Shown piece by piece: positions 25,339-34,416 of a DNA stretch of 64,000 nt; the stretch's first letter is position 1, and each line of letters opens with the position of its first letter. The notes below the pieces were generated by a model, which saw only the letters and a program-made list of their open reading frames with translations, was not told the origin of the DNA and searched no databases. Made by a program: the position numbers and the translations under genes. Origin of the DNA: Lunularia cruciata (lineage: Eukaryota; Streptophyta; Marchantiopsida; Lunulariales; Lunulariaceae); contig OX419755.1 in NCBI GenBank assembly GCA_948567375.1, positions 65,538,944-65,602,943 on the forward strand. Reading direction: 5' to 3'.

Positions 25339-25445
25339 TATCGTGCGTATATACATCGCTACACAACATACATCGCTGTCAACATCATACACTATAAAAG
25401 CACAACTCACACATAAGTCATACATAGACTCTAAAGTGCCACAAT
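25339..25445 (-). repeat. Terminal repeat segment B1
   Basis: A copy of the left-end segment B2, lying between the G-rich tract that follows the integrase and segment A2. In a normal LTR element this position would be the start of the 3' LTR, yet the right-hand A1 repeat has no partner for it. It carries TATAAAAG at 25393-25400 (+). Confidence 0.88.
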
Positions 25446-25455
25446 CGCCCCCCTA
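25446..25455 (-). promoter_or_regulatory. Candidate polypurine tract
   Basis: In the element sense the sequence reads TAGGGGGGCG immediately before B1 (which then reads ATTGTGGCAC). A purine run directly before the repeat is where plus-strand synthesis starts in LTR elements. This supports reading B1 as a U3 start in a conventional scheme. Confidence 0.55.
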
Positions 25456-25612
25456 GCTGGCGGTTAGGTCCCTCTAACTCCAGATAGCCATCTACTCTAA
25501 GTGTATGGTATACCCTCTAATGGGCAAAGATCAGGAGGCCGGGTGCTATGGAGCCCCATCGTTAGTCGCCTGTCTGCAATCTATACCATATAAAGAATGA
25601 ACTAGCTATAGG
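25446..25612 (-). other. 3' untranslated segment of the element
   Basis: About 165 bases between the TGA ending the integrase-PHD frame (25613-25615) and repeat B1. Nothing recognisable except the G-rich tract at its end. Confidence 0.6.
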
Positions 25613-26695
25613 TCAAGTACATCTAGGACATAACCACTGTCCTTGAGGAACCACCGTGAGGGGAAGAGTCATACATGCCATATGCCATCCTCTCGAACAG
25701 CTATCACACACTAACATAGTAGCAGCTCCACCAGAAGAGCCACATAACATACACCTCAAGCCTGCACGTACAAGTGCCAAGCTTGGGTCCATAGTACCAT
25801 CAATGTTTGGAAGGTGGCATGGCGCACAATTGCGCACATGATCCTTCCAAACAACACCATCACGTCCTTCTAACACAAGGACTCCAGATGGCAAAACCTC
25901 GTGCACTCTCAAGATAGTGCGGCCTGTAGAAACATCAAGTGTCGTCGGTGCTGTCTGCTGTAGATATACATAGTCGCCTGGATGAAATCGACGGATCGAG
26001 GGTCTATAACCTCCTCCTCGAATGGTAGCATAGCGTAAAGTATCTCTATGCTGAGCAATCGCCAAGTTCTCGAAGGCCATCAGCATCACTCTCTGAAAGA
26101 TCTCTGCCCGCTGAGAACATGCGCTCATCCATACATCAGGGTCATCCAAGTCCAAAACTACAGTAGCATCTCGACGAATGGCTGCAGGTAAATCTGGATC
26201 TCGTCCATAGAGTAGAAAGTATGGAGAGAAGGATGCTAAGGAGGCTTGCCGGCTGAACCGATAGCCCATGGCCAACCAAGGTAATTGGAGATCCCAATCT
26301 CCCAAGTGGCCTCTCTGCAAACCATACTTTCGCAATCCTCTCTTCACCGTCTGAACCACTCTCTCTGCTAAGCCATCTGCCTCAGGGTGATCTCGGGATG
26401 TAGTACGATGATCAATCAAAGCCTTGTCACACAAGACCTGAAACTCTCCCAAGAACTCTGTACCCTGATCAGTCAAAACCTCAGCTGGTGCACCAAAATG
26501 ACTAAGAACTCGATCCAGGAACGAGTAAGCTGTCCCTTCACTAGACTTGTCAGGAAGTGCCACCAACTCAATCCACTTGGAGAAGTGCTCCACCATCACC
26601 AAAACATACCGATGATGTCTCACAGTCAGCGGTAAAGGTCCGGCAAAGTCCAAACTCCAACGGTAACCCAATCCCATGATAGGTAATGGGTGTAA
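25613..26695 (-). pseudogene. Integrase core with C-terminal PHD finger
   Basis: Continues in the same frame as the reverse transcriptase after one TAG (26696-26698). Counting from the Met at 26677, the DDE catalytic residues are D10 (WSLDFAG), D70 (VLTDQGTEF) and E105 (ADGLAERV), with normal D,D-35-E spacing. A basic, beta-rich C-terminal region follows. The last 48 residues form a PHD finger: CMLC, CDSC, then GWHMAC and WLCPRC, the Cys4-His-Cys3 pattern, at about 25616-25759. PHD fingers often read histone H3 tails. Chromodomains take this position in many Ty3 elements, so a targeting role is a reasonable inference. The frame ends CPRCT then TGA. This exon-sized block itself has no internal break. 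Confidence 0.88.
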
Positions 26696-28618
26696 CTATG
26701 GCGTAGGAGCATTGAATGATGCTCTAACTCGGTCACAAACCACACATCTGGCAACAAACTGCTGTACCTCGGTCTGCATACCGCGCCACCAATAATGACT
26801 CTGGAGTAAGCTATATGTACGCTTTACTCCAAAATGTCCTAGCTCCTCATGAGCATGACGGACCAAATGTGGTCTCTGTGATGGAAGTGGTACTACTCGC
26901 ACTCTACCATCCTCCCATACACGCAAAAGGTGTCTACCCTCCAATCTGAACCGTCTGGCTCGCTGAAGAACACGGTCTCTCTCCTTGGCCCCAACTGTGC
27001 CACCCACAACACCAGTGCGAAGATAGTCCATCACTAAGACATCATCATGAATGTCTCGCTGAACTGTACCAATATCTTCACTCTCTGGATCTGTCACCTC
27101 AATAACTCCTCCTGTATGCGCTGAGAGAGATACCACCAATGTCTCTGCAAATATACACAGAAAGGCTGATGCATGCCAACCTGGCACCATCTCCTCATCT
27201 GTCTCACCATGCCAACGTGCTCCGGTCTGATCCTGCTGGCTGGGACATGGGTTTCTACTCAACCCATCTGCATCACGGTTCACCACTCCAGGTCTGTGAA
27301 CAACCGTGAAATCATACTCTTGTAAAATCAGAGCCCATCGTGCAAGCTTCCCTGAAAGCTTGTCGGACTCCATCAACCACTTCAGCGGCTGATGATCAGT
27401 GATGAGAGTGAAGGGGTTACCAAATAGGTAACATCGGAAATGTGCTACTGCCCAAACTGCTGCCAAGCACTCTCCCTCATATGAACTATACTTCGCCTCC
27501 GCTGAATTGTTGGAGCGACTAGCATAGGCCACCACAAACTCCTTCTCCTCATCATCATGCTGGGTGAGCACCGCTCCAAGCCCCAACATACTCCAATCAG
27601 TGTGAACCTGAAATGGTCGTCCCCTGATCGGTCTCCTCAAAATAGGAGCAGATGTCAACCTCTCCTTGAGCTCTACAAAAGCTCTCTCCTGCTCATCTCC
27701 CCAACACCACTCCTGTGTAAGCTTGGTCAGCTTCGTCAAGGCCTTGGCAATGGCACTAAATCCTCTAACATAGCGGCGATAGAAGTTTGCCAACCCAAGG
27801 AATGCTCGCACTCTGCTCACATCCGTAGGCCGAGGAATACGTGCAATAGCCTCCACCTTGGTCTGCTGAACACCAAGTCCTCCGGGGTAGATAGTGTGAC
27901 CCAAATACTCAACCTGCTCATGGAAGAACCTACACTTCCCAAGATGTAATTTGAGTCCATGAGATCTCAACCTCTCAAACACCTCCAACAACTGTCTCTC
28001 ATGCTCCTCCACAGTAGTGCTATACACCAAAATGTCATCAATATAGCACCGAGCAAAATCCAGTCCAGCTAGGATCCTATCCATGACCCTCTGGAACTCA
28101 GCAGGAGCATTCTTCAACCCAAATGGTAAGAATCTCCACTGATATAACACATCCTTGCCGTGAGGATCAATAGCCCAAAATGCTGTCTTGGACTTATCTT
28201 CTTCCCTGATTGGCAACTGATGATATCCCGCTCGAAGATCCAAAGTACTGAAGACCTTTGCATGCCCAATCGCATCAAAAATCTCCTCCGGTGTAGGCAT
28301 GGCATACCGATCAGCCCTGGTCTGTCGGTTGATAGGACGGTAATCTCCACACATCCGCCTATCTGTATAGTTGCCATGCATATCCTTCTTGGCTGGCATC
28401 ACTGTCGCTGATGCATACTCTCCATGTGAAATCTCCACCAAACCAGCCTCAAAAAGGTCACTACTCCGGCTCTGAATCAATGTCCTCTCCATCTCACTAT
28501 ATCGATAAGGACGTCGGAAAACAGGTGTGTCGCTAGTCAGCTCAATCCGTATACCAGGTCCCTTCAGAGCACCCAAATCCTTCATACTGAAGGCAAAACA
28601 ACTCGTGTGACTCCTCAA
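26696..28618 (-). pseudogene. Reverse transcriptase, RNase H and integrase zinc domain
   Basis: A 640-residue open frame. RT motifs: KKDMHGNYTDRRMCGDYRPI, FSTLDLRAGYHQL, PFGLKNAPAEFQ and the catalytic YIDD at residues 192-195. The Ty3 connection follows (LGLANFYRRYVRGFS), then RNase H starting VHTDWSMLGLGAVL and TDHQPLKWL. Near the C-terminus an integrase HHCC zinc domain is complete: HAHEELGH, then CVVCDRV. The first residues (AFSMKDLGALKG) fit the usual lead into Ty3 RT. The frame closes at TAG 26696-26698, beyond which the integrase core continues in frame. All catalytic residues are present. Confidence 0.92.
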
Positions 28619-28726
28619 GAACCTCCAAACCCTCTATCTTTCCTCTCCAGTAAGCTTGGGTCCAAGATCTGGCTCCCAAGTATCCTCTGTAACTGTAGTA
28701 GGAGTGGAAGACGTACTGACTGGCTG
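28600..28726 (-). other. Linker between methyltransferase and reverse transcriptase, frame-disturbed
   Basis: Read in the main frame, this stretch contains LGPKLTGEER, then TAG at 28634-28636. In the neighbouring frame the same bases read KIEGLEVLEESHELF, which looks more like the acidic lead-in to Ty3 RT, and the main frame resumes at AFSMKDLG. The simplest reading is one lost base near 28637-28642 and one gained base in a four-T run near 28599-28602, cancelling each other. Sequencing error in short homopolymers is an alternative. Confidence 0.6.
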
Positions 28727-29533
28727 CTATACTGGGCCCTTGGGAGCAATGGTGTCATGCTCCCGACCACTAGAGGTCCCAACCTCTGTGTGAAAAACTC
28801 CCTCCACTCTGGCTGCAAGCTCCATACGTCCTCTGGCTGCATCCCATGTGGACCAAGGGTGTAATCCAAGTAGCCCACGCTCACCTGGATGGACTCCAAG
28901 TAGACCACTCTCCCTAGTAGCTACTGGATGTGTCCCAAGAATACCATGTCCACTCGGTCCATCGCCCCCAGCATGTGCCTGAATCGTCTGGATAGGCACA
29001 GGGCTCACAAGTGTCCGAGTGGTGATGCCTATCAAGCGCATCCTACGCTGCTCTGCCAAACCAAGGCTCACAATCCAGGTCAAATAGTTCAGGTCCATAG
29101 CCTGACCTAACACCTGATGCCTGGATGCCTCTGACACTGCTGGAACAGCGGTAATACCGGTGCGAAAACCCATCGCCCGCTCTCTCTCATCAGCATTGGG
29201 CTCCACCAACTGCTGTAATTGTGAGTCCCAAACAAGTCCAGGTCCTCCCTCTCGAAAAGCATGAGAGCTTGGGAAACTCATGAGTGTGGGAAATGCAGCT
29301 CTAGGCTGTCCAACTAGGTTCACCACTGCCATGGGTGACCTATCAGCCACTACCACTGTCTGAGACTGACGCCCAACATCCAAGATATCATCAACAAGAA
29401 TGTGGTCCAGTCGCTGAATCCCATCATAAGCACGCTGTAGAACCTCTCTGGGTAAGAGGTTTGTCCACCAAAGACGAAGACGATGAGCCCGTGATCCCAC
29501 TCTGGCTGCATCTAACAATACAGCAGGTCCCAT
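28727..29533 (-). pseudogene. DNA (cytosine-5) methyltransferase, C-terminal half
   Basis: In frame with the preceding methyltransferase segment, cut off from it only by TGA 29534-29536. It carries motif VIII (SRAHRLRLWWTN, the RxR signature), a target-recognition region, motif IX (PNADERERAMGF) and motif X (HQVLGQAMDLNYLTWI, residues 139-154). The motif order I-IV-VI-VIII-IX-X is canonical, so it is not the rearranged plant DRM order. The AHRLRLWWTN and ERAMGF blocks suggest relationship to Dnmt3-like enzymes, but family placement needs a tree. After motif X, about 115 residues of Gly-rich linker lead to TAG 28727-28729 and then the RT. Confidence 0.85.
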
Positions 29534-29935
29534 TCATGAATGGACCTGATGTGTACTCGCCACCACTCTAGTGCGAGAATCACCCATCAATGGAACGTTC
29601 TCCAAAAGGTAAGCTGGAGAAACAGACTGATGAACCTGGAGATGTCGTAGTATCCGTAACATCTCCCAAAACACACCAGAACGAGGATCCTGAAGACCCA
29701 AACCGCGGCCCGCACGTGTATGTCCCTGACATGGCCATCCAGAAATCACCAAGTGAACAGGCCCATATCTCTCTAGGTCATGCGCCCCCAGTAAGGAAAT
29801 GTCTCCTGGTAAGGCCTTCTGGTAACCTCTGACTGCTGACATCGGTAATAACTCCGGATACCGATAGGCCAAGTGTGCCACATGATGTAGAGAGACTCGC
29901 CTAGCAGTCTCATCTCTCTCTACATACAAGTACCT
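29534..29935 (-). pseudogene. DNA (cytosine-5) methyltransferase, central segment with catalytic PCQ
   Basis: Same frame as its neighbours, lying between TAG 29936-29938 and TGA 29534-29536. It begins RYLYVERDETARR (motif II, the acidic residue that binds the ribose of S-adenosylmethionine). It then has GPVHLVISGWPCQGHTRAG, where Cys of PCQ (about 29726-29734) is the catalytic nucleophile of motif IV, and YLLENVPLM, the ENV of motif VI whose Glu contacts the target cytosine. Length and spacing between motifs are normal for a compact catalytic domain without regulatory N-terminus. The whole methyltransferase spans about 29050-30010, roughly 320 codons. Confidence 0.88.
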
Positions 29936-31888
29936 CTATACTCGGATACCCGCCTGTAATACCGCAGCTAGTCCGGTGCTGATCCCACCAAACAACTCCA
30001 ATAGGCATATCCCCTCTACTGGATACTGCCAAGCAATGAGTGTGGTATCCAGAGGTGTCAAAGCAATCGCCTCTGGAGGCTCATCCTCACACTCATCCCC
30101 TGATGGTACGAAGGCTCCACTCCAAGCCTGCTGCACCAACTGATCTGCATGCTGCTGCAATGCCTCCTCTGAACTCCACAATGGAACATCCAAGGTGGAT
30201 GGAACAATCCCACTCGTACTCCATAGCCGAGTGATCTCCTCTGGTATTGGAGTATCCTCTGCATGGGCGTTCCCCTCCAACAAGTCACCAGGCCAAGTAA
30301 CTGCACCGCTGAAAGCCAAAACTGATGCTGCCATGGTCCCGGACTGTAGTGAGCCAAGACTGCCACTACTGAAGCGTACTGGTAGGCGACATACCCATCC
30401 CTCACCAGACTGCCAACCAGGTCTATAAGAGGTTGTCTCCTCCCAATAGTCAATACTGAAACCCATAGGGTATAACACTGCTCCCCCAACTAGCACATCA
30501 TAGGACTCAGCTATCGTCGCAATAGCCTGAGCTCTCACCACCGAGCTATCAGTCGGATGACCAGGCTGAACCTGGACAACAAGCTCTCCACGTGTGATGT
30601 ACTGTGTCGAACCACCACCAAGAGATGTCTGGATCTGAAATGGACACCTCTCCACATCGGTCTTCCGTAACTCCAGACCAACAACTGCAGCCTTCCCCAA
30701 CATAAGGGGCTGTGCACCAGAGTCTAACAAGACTCTCTGTGGTGTATAGACCTTCCCTGAAGGTCCTACCAAACGAAAGATCCCCCTCTGGTTATCCAAT
30801 AGGACAACACCAGGTGTAAACCGCGCTCTCTCAAAGGCCGGTCTAGCTGGCAACTCCTCCAGTCTAGCCGCTGCTGCCTGCCATAAACCACTGGTCGTTG
30901 AACGGATCCCATGCTCCTCAACCAAGTCAGCTCCACTACCAACCACCTCTGCTCTAGTAGTAGGAACTGCACCATCCCTACTCTCACACAACGTGGCAGC
31001 CAACCGGAACACTGGGGCTGGGTCCACTCCCAATGTAAACATGTCACTGGCTGAAAATAAAGGATGCCGCATAATCAGCTGAGCCGCCCCCAACATCATG
31101 CTAGACTCAATCTGTGTAGTAGCAGGTGGCTGACTAGCAGGCACTCCATCAAGTACTCCATCACCACCTACCACACCTGCACTGGGACGTCTAGGAACCA
31201 TGGATGTCGTCTGCAATGCCTCAGATAACGTGAAAGATTGGGGAAGTCTGACCTGTCTCCCAACCTCTCCTCTCTGTGGGTCCAACTCCACTGATGCTCC
31301 TCTAGGCTCTGGAGCACGTACTGCACTCCTAGTCACTGCTGCAAATGCATCCACCTGTGCTGCTCCGCACATGAAGTCCAAAGCATCTCTATCACCAGCA
31401 TATGAGGTGGAAGCCTCAGCACCCGAATCTGATCTCCTATGAGCAATAGCCATACTAGCCAATCTCTGCTCCAACTGCTCAATCCGAGTAGCCATAGCTG
31501 TGTCAGAAGTAAGGGCAGGTACTGCACCCCTACTAGGTGTAGATCCTCTACCACCACCTCTACCACCTCGTCCTCCATGAACTGGAGCTCCTCTACTACC
31601 TGCCATAGCAGCCCTACCACTCCGTAACTCCGGGTGTAGGTCAAAACACCGGTCACTAGTATGACCAAATCTATGGCAGTGCTCACACTGCCTCTGTGCT
31701 GGCTGTGATGCACCAGAGGTATCAGGTCCGCTGCCCTGAGTACACTCTCTCCTATGGTGAGGTCCACCACAAGTCCAACAAGCAACACCACCACTCACTG
31801 GCTGCTGCTGCCCCGAAAATGAGGGTAAGGGTCTAACTCCACTAGGCCCTCCACTCGCTCCATAGGATCTGGGCTGTCCACCCTGTCC
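29936..31888 (-). pseudogene. Gag zinc knuckles, aspartic protease and start of methyltransferase
   Basis: Open from just after TGA 31889-31891 to TAG 29936-29938. Residue numbers count from 31798. Two zinc knuckles occur at the start: CWTCGGPHHRREC (spacing CX2CX3-4HX3-4C) and CEHCHRFGHTSDRC, a canonical CX2CX4HX4C. A Gly/Arg-rich stretch and a long Ser/Ala-rich linker follow. The retroviral-type aspartic protease active site is VLLDSGAQP (356-364). Methyltransferase motif I, LLELFGGISTGLAAVLQAG (599-617), ends the frame: the FGG.STG block is the S-adenosylmethionine-binding loop. So protease and methyltransferase are joined in one polyprotein with no separate start codon for the enzyme. Confidence 0.88.
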
Positions 31889-33013
31889 TCAAAAACCAAC
31901 TGGGCGTGGTGCACTCTGCTGCATTCTAGAAGAAGTCACAACCGTGGATGAGGTCTCTCTACCAAATCCAGATGTCACCACTCTCTCCTCCACCATGTTG
32001 AGCTCAATACGCTCAGCCAAACCAAAGACTACTGCCAAAGTGGGCGAAGTAGCCTGCAACAACGTAGCATCACGAACTCTACGTCGCAACTCCCTGTCCA
32101 GTATCCCATACCAAAACTGGACTGCCTGGGCCTCAATAACTCCCTGAGTGAAACTGATCAGCCGCCTCATGCGAGTGTATGCCTCGCGTAGGCTCTCTCC
32201 AGCCTTCCGCTGGAACTCCTGCAAGCTCCTCAGCTTGTCAGTCCGCACTCCCTGGTAGTTCTGCCTCAAACATAGGAAGAACTCAACCATGGGGTTAAAC
32301 CCCGGTACCACACCACCTCCTGCAGCGGTACCTCCACTCGTAGTAGCACTATCTCCAGCTAGTGCACCTCCACTAGCTCCACCAACACTACTCGAGCTAG
32401 AACTCGTAGGTACAGCCGACCTACTCCTGGCCACCGAACCTGAAGTGATGGAGACATAGTGTGGAGACCAATACTGTCTCCATAACTCAATCTCCTCCAA
32501 ATGAGCTCTCCTGAACTCATGGTAGTCGTCCATCGGTGGACCCTCCAAGTGCTGAAACAACCCCTTCCATGCCATGAAGGGTGTGAACAAAGTCGGGTTC
32601 CACATCTGCTGCAGATCACACCAACTATCGAACTCTTGGATGAAGTCATCCAACTCAATGGTACCCACTGTACCAAAGTAACGCCTAGGGCCTTTGGAGG
32701 CCCCATAAATCTCGTCCATGTCCCACAACAACGGTGCGGACACACCAAGTGCACTCTCAACTGAATCAGCTCCTGTGTCGAACTCCAACTCAGAGTCAAT
32801 CTCCTCCCTCACTGGGACCTGAGATACAGGCTGATACCGAGCACCACTCCGAGTAAACCCACTGCGTACTGCAGGGCTAACTCCTCTGGAATCTCCAAAG
32901 AACTCCGTCGTGACAAAGTAACCACACCAACAAACCCGAACCACCAACTGCAACAGCAAGTCGCAACCGCAAGTGCCCCACCAAGTGCCAACACCACCGC
33001 GTGCCAACACCAA
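31889..33013 (-). pseudogene. Gag capsid region
   Basis: Same frame as all downstream domains, ended by TGA 31889-31891, right before the zinc knuckles. It reads like a Ty3 Gag: a conserved block with DDFIQEFDSWCDLQ and FMAWKGLFQHLEG, a Ser/Gly-rich spacer, then the second helical part (LRSLQEFQRKAGESLREAY, FWYGILDRELRRRV). The start is uncertain: the frame is open up to a TAG at 33014-33016, but the first in-frame ATG is at about 32719 (MDEIYG). The N-terminal 40 codons are G/T-rich and repetitive and may be leader. Confidence 0.8.
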
Positions 33014-33963
33014 CTAAAACACCACCCACTAATGTAACTCTAACCGAGATAACTACACTAGGGGAAGGACAACCTGTAACCTGCCATCATAACACGCACT
33101 CTCACGGTCTGCAGGTCATCACTTCCTGCCTCACCGGAGAGAAACAAAGGTAGTCTGACTGGTCATCACTCCAGCCTCACCACCGAGAGCACACCAGAGC
33201 ACCAACGCTCAAAAGTCAAGGCACCTCACACAAACGTGGTGCACAAACAGGAAGCAGAGAATGGAGGGGATCCAATCACAAGAAATCTAAACGAAAACCC
33301 TCCATCTCATAACACAACACGGGACTGACTCTGCCACCATTTGGCATTTGACATAAGAGTAGTTTGTATCTAAGTCCTAAGCTACCAGGATCACCAAGAA
33401 TGGGATCAAACTGCCTCTCCTAGCCAAAGCTACATGTGTATAGATAACAGTGGCACAGTCACTATGACAACAAGTGAGGGTGGACCAGTTGGCTAGGGCA
33501 CCAGTCTAGGAACAAGAGATCTAGGGGTCAAACCCTGTTGCGCACAATCTAGCAAGAAAGGCAGATTTTGCCAACCAATGACCAAGATCTACACTAAACT
33601 AGCTAGCCTCACGCCAGCAAGCTGGCTTGCTGGCCCTTCTGGCCCTTCTAGGCCTTCGTAGCCTCTCATAGCCCTATGCCTCGAAGCCTCTAAACGCCGA
33701 AATTCAGCCAAATGAGGCCTTTCTTCACCTCCTGAGCTCAAAATCACAACACTGCTTGAAAATTGCTTCTTCTTTGCTCGAAATTTGGCCAGCGCTTCCG
33801 CACACCGTCCGCCTAACTGCCAAATTTGCATCAACTACACGAGTTCTACACACTAGGGAAACACAGAACCTGAATCGAGCTACCACGATCCACCAAGCTT
33901 GGAGATACCACCAACACTTAACGTTCCTGCACCCGATTTCCCCCTGACTTCACTTCTCTGATG
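33014..33963 (-). other. 5' leader of the element
   Basis: About 950 bases between repeat A1 and the Gag frame, without a recognisable ORF. Next to A1 the sense strand reads TTACATCAGAGAAG. Its ATCAGAG core matches the middle of the initiator-methionine tRNA primer site used by many plant LTR elements, but the expected leading TGG is absent, so this is only a degenerate candidate primer site. Confidence 0.5.
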
Positions 33964-34412
33964 TAATCAGATTGCTTAACAGTCTCAACTCAACTCAACT
34001 CAGATCAGTACTTGATTTGTCACTCTATAAACTGCCAACAACTGGGCACTGATTACAGTCAAGCCACACCCACTCAAGCATAGAGAATCCAGGTGACGCT
34101 CGCTGGCCTCTGTCCACCATAGCCAGGAACTCGAAGGCTCAACATCAGAGAAGTGAGCTCTCTGGAGCTCACTTCGAAACTATACCCCCTGGACTCGAGC
34201 TAGCCCTGAAACCTTAACGGTCCCACTGACGGCACACTCGACGGTGCAAACGGTGCAAAGTGACGGTGGGCCCCATCGTGAAGTCAGTACCCCAAACACG
34301 AAATCTAACCGTCGGAAAGTAGTCCCTGAGAAATAGCTAGAATAACTCTAACTACCATCACTGGAACTCTAGTGTCCGAGCATCTAGATGCGGAACTACA
34401 AATGGCGTGACA
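33964..34412 (-). repeat. Terminal repeat segment A1
   Basis: A 449-bp copy of A2 forming the 5' (right) outer end, starting TGTCACGCC in the element sense. It differs from A2 at five sites, all C/T or G/A. It lacks the 106-bp B segment that follows A2 on the left, so the two terminal repeats of this element are not equivalent. The hairpin is conserved at 34150-34175. Confidence 0.88.
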
Positions 34413-34416
34413 TAGA
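34413..34416. repeat. Target-site duplication TAGA, right copy
   Basis: Partner of 24778-24781, directly outside the 34412 end of the element. Confidence 0.75.

Larger units (their letters stand above)
24782..34412 (-). mobile_element. Ty3/gypsy-type retrotransposon encoding a DNA methyltransferase and PHD-tipped integrase
   Basis: A 9.6 kb insertion on the minus strand bounded by TG/CA ends and a TAGA duplication. Order in the sense direction: repeat A1, leader of about 950 bases, capsid, zinc knuckles, protease, cytosine-5 methyltransferase, reverse transcriptase, RNase H, integrase, PHD finger, G-rich tract, then repeats B1-A2-B2. All domains lie in one reading frame, cut by single stop codons at 31889, 29936, 29534, 28727 and 26696. 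A further TAG at 28634 lies in a short shifted segment. The A repeats differ at 5 of 449 positions and the B repeats at 1 of about 106, so insertion is recent. It is now inactive in this copy. Methyltransferase-bearing retrotransposons have been reported from charophyte algae and dinoflagellates. Confidence 0.9.

Noticed and set aside
28727-30010. Host methyltransferase gene captured by chance next to a transposon
   Set aside because: It shares the reading frame with protease upstream and RT downstream, without introns, start codon or borders of its own.
30058-31794. ORFs in other frames across the Ty3 gag-protease region
   Set aside because: Shadows of the main minus-strand frame, which carries all recognisable motifs.
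24782-34412. A DIRS/Ngaro-type tyrosine-recombinase element, suggested by the split repeats
   Set aside because: The integrase has clear D, D and E residues with an HHCC domain, RT is Ty3-like, and there is a 4-bp target duplication. No tyrosine recombinase motif was seen.
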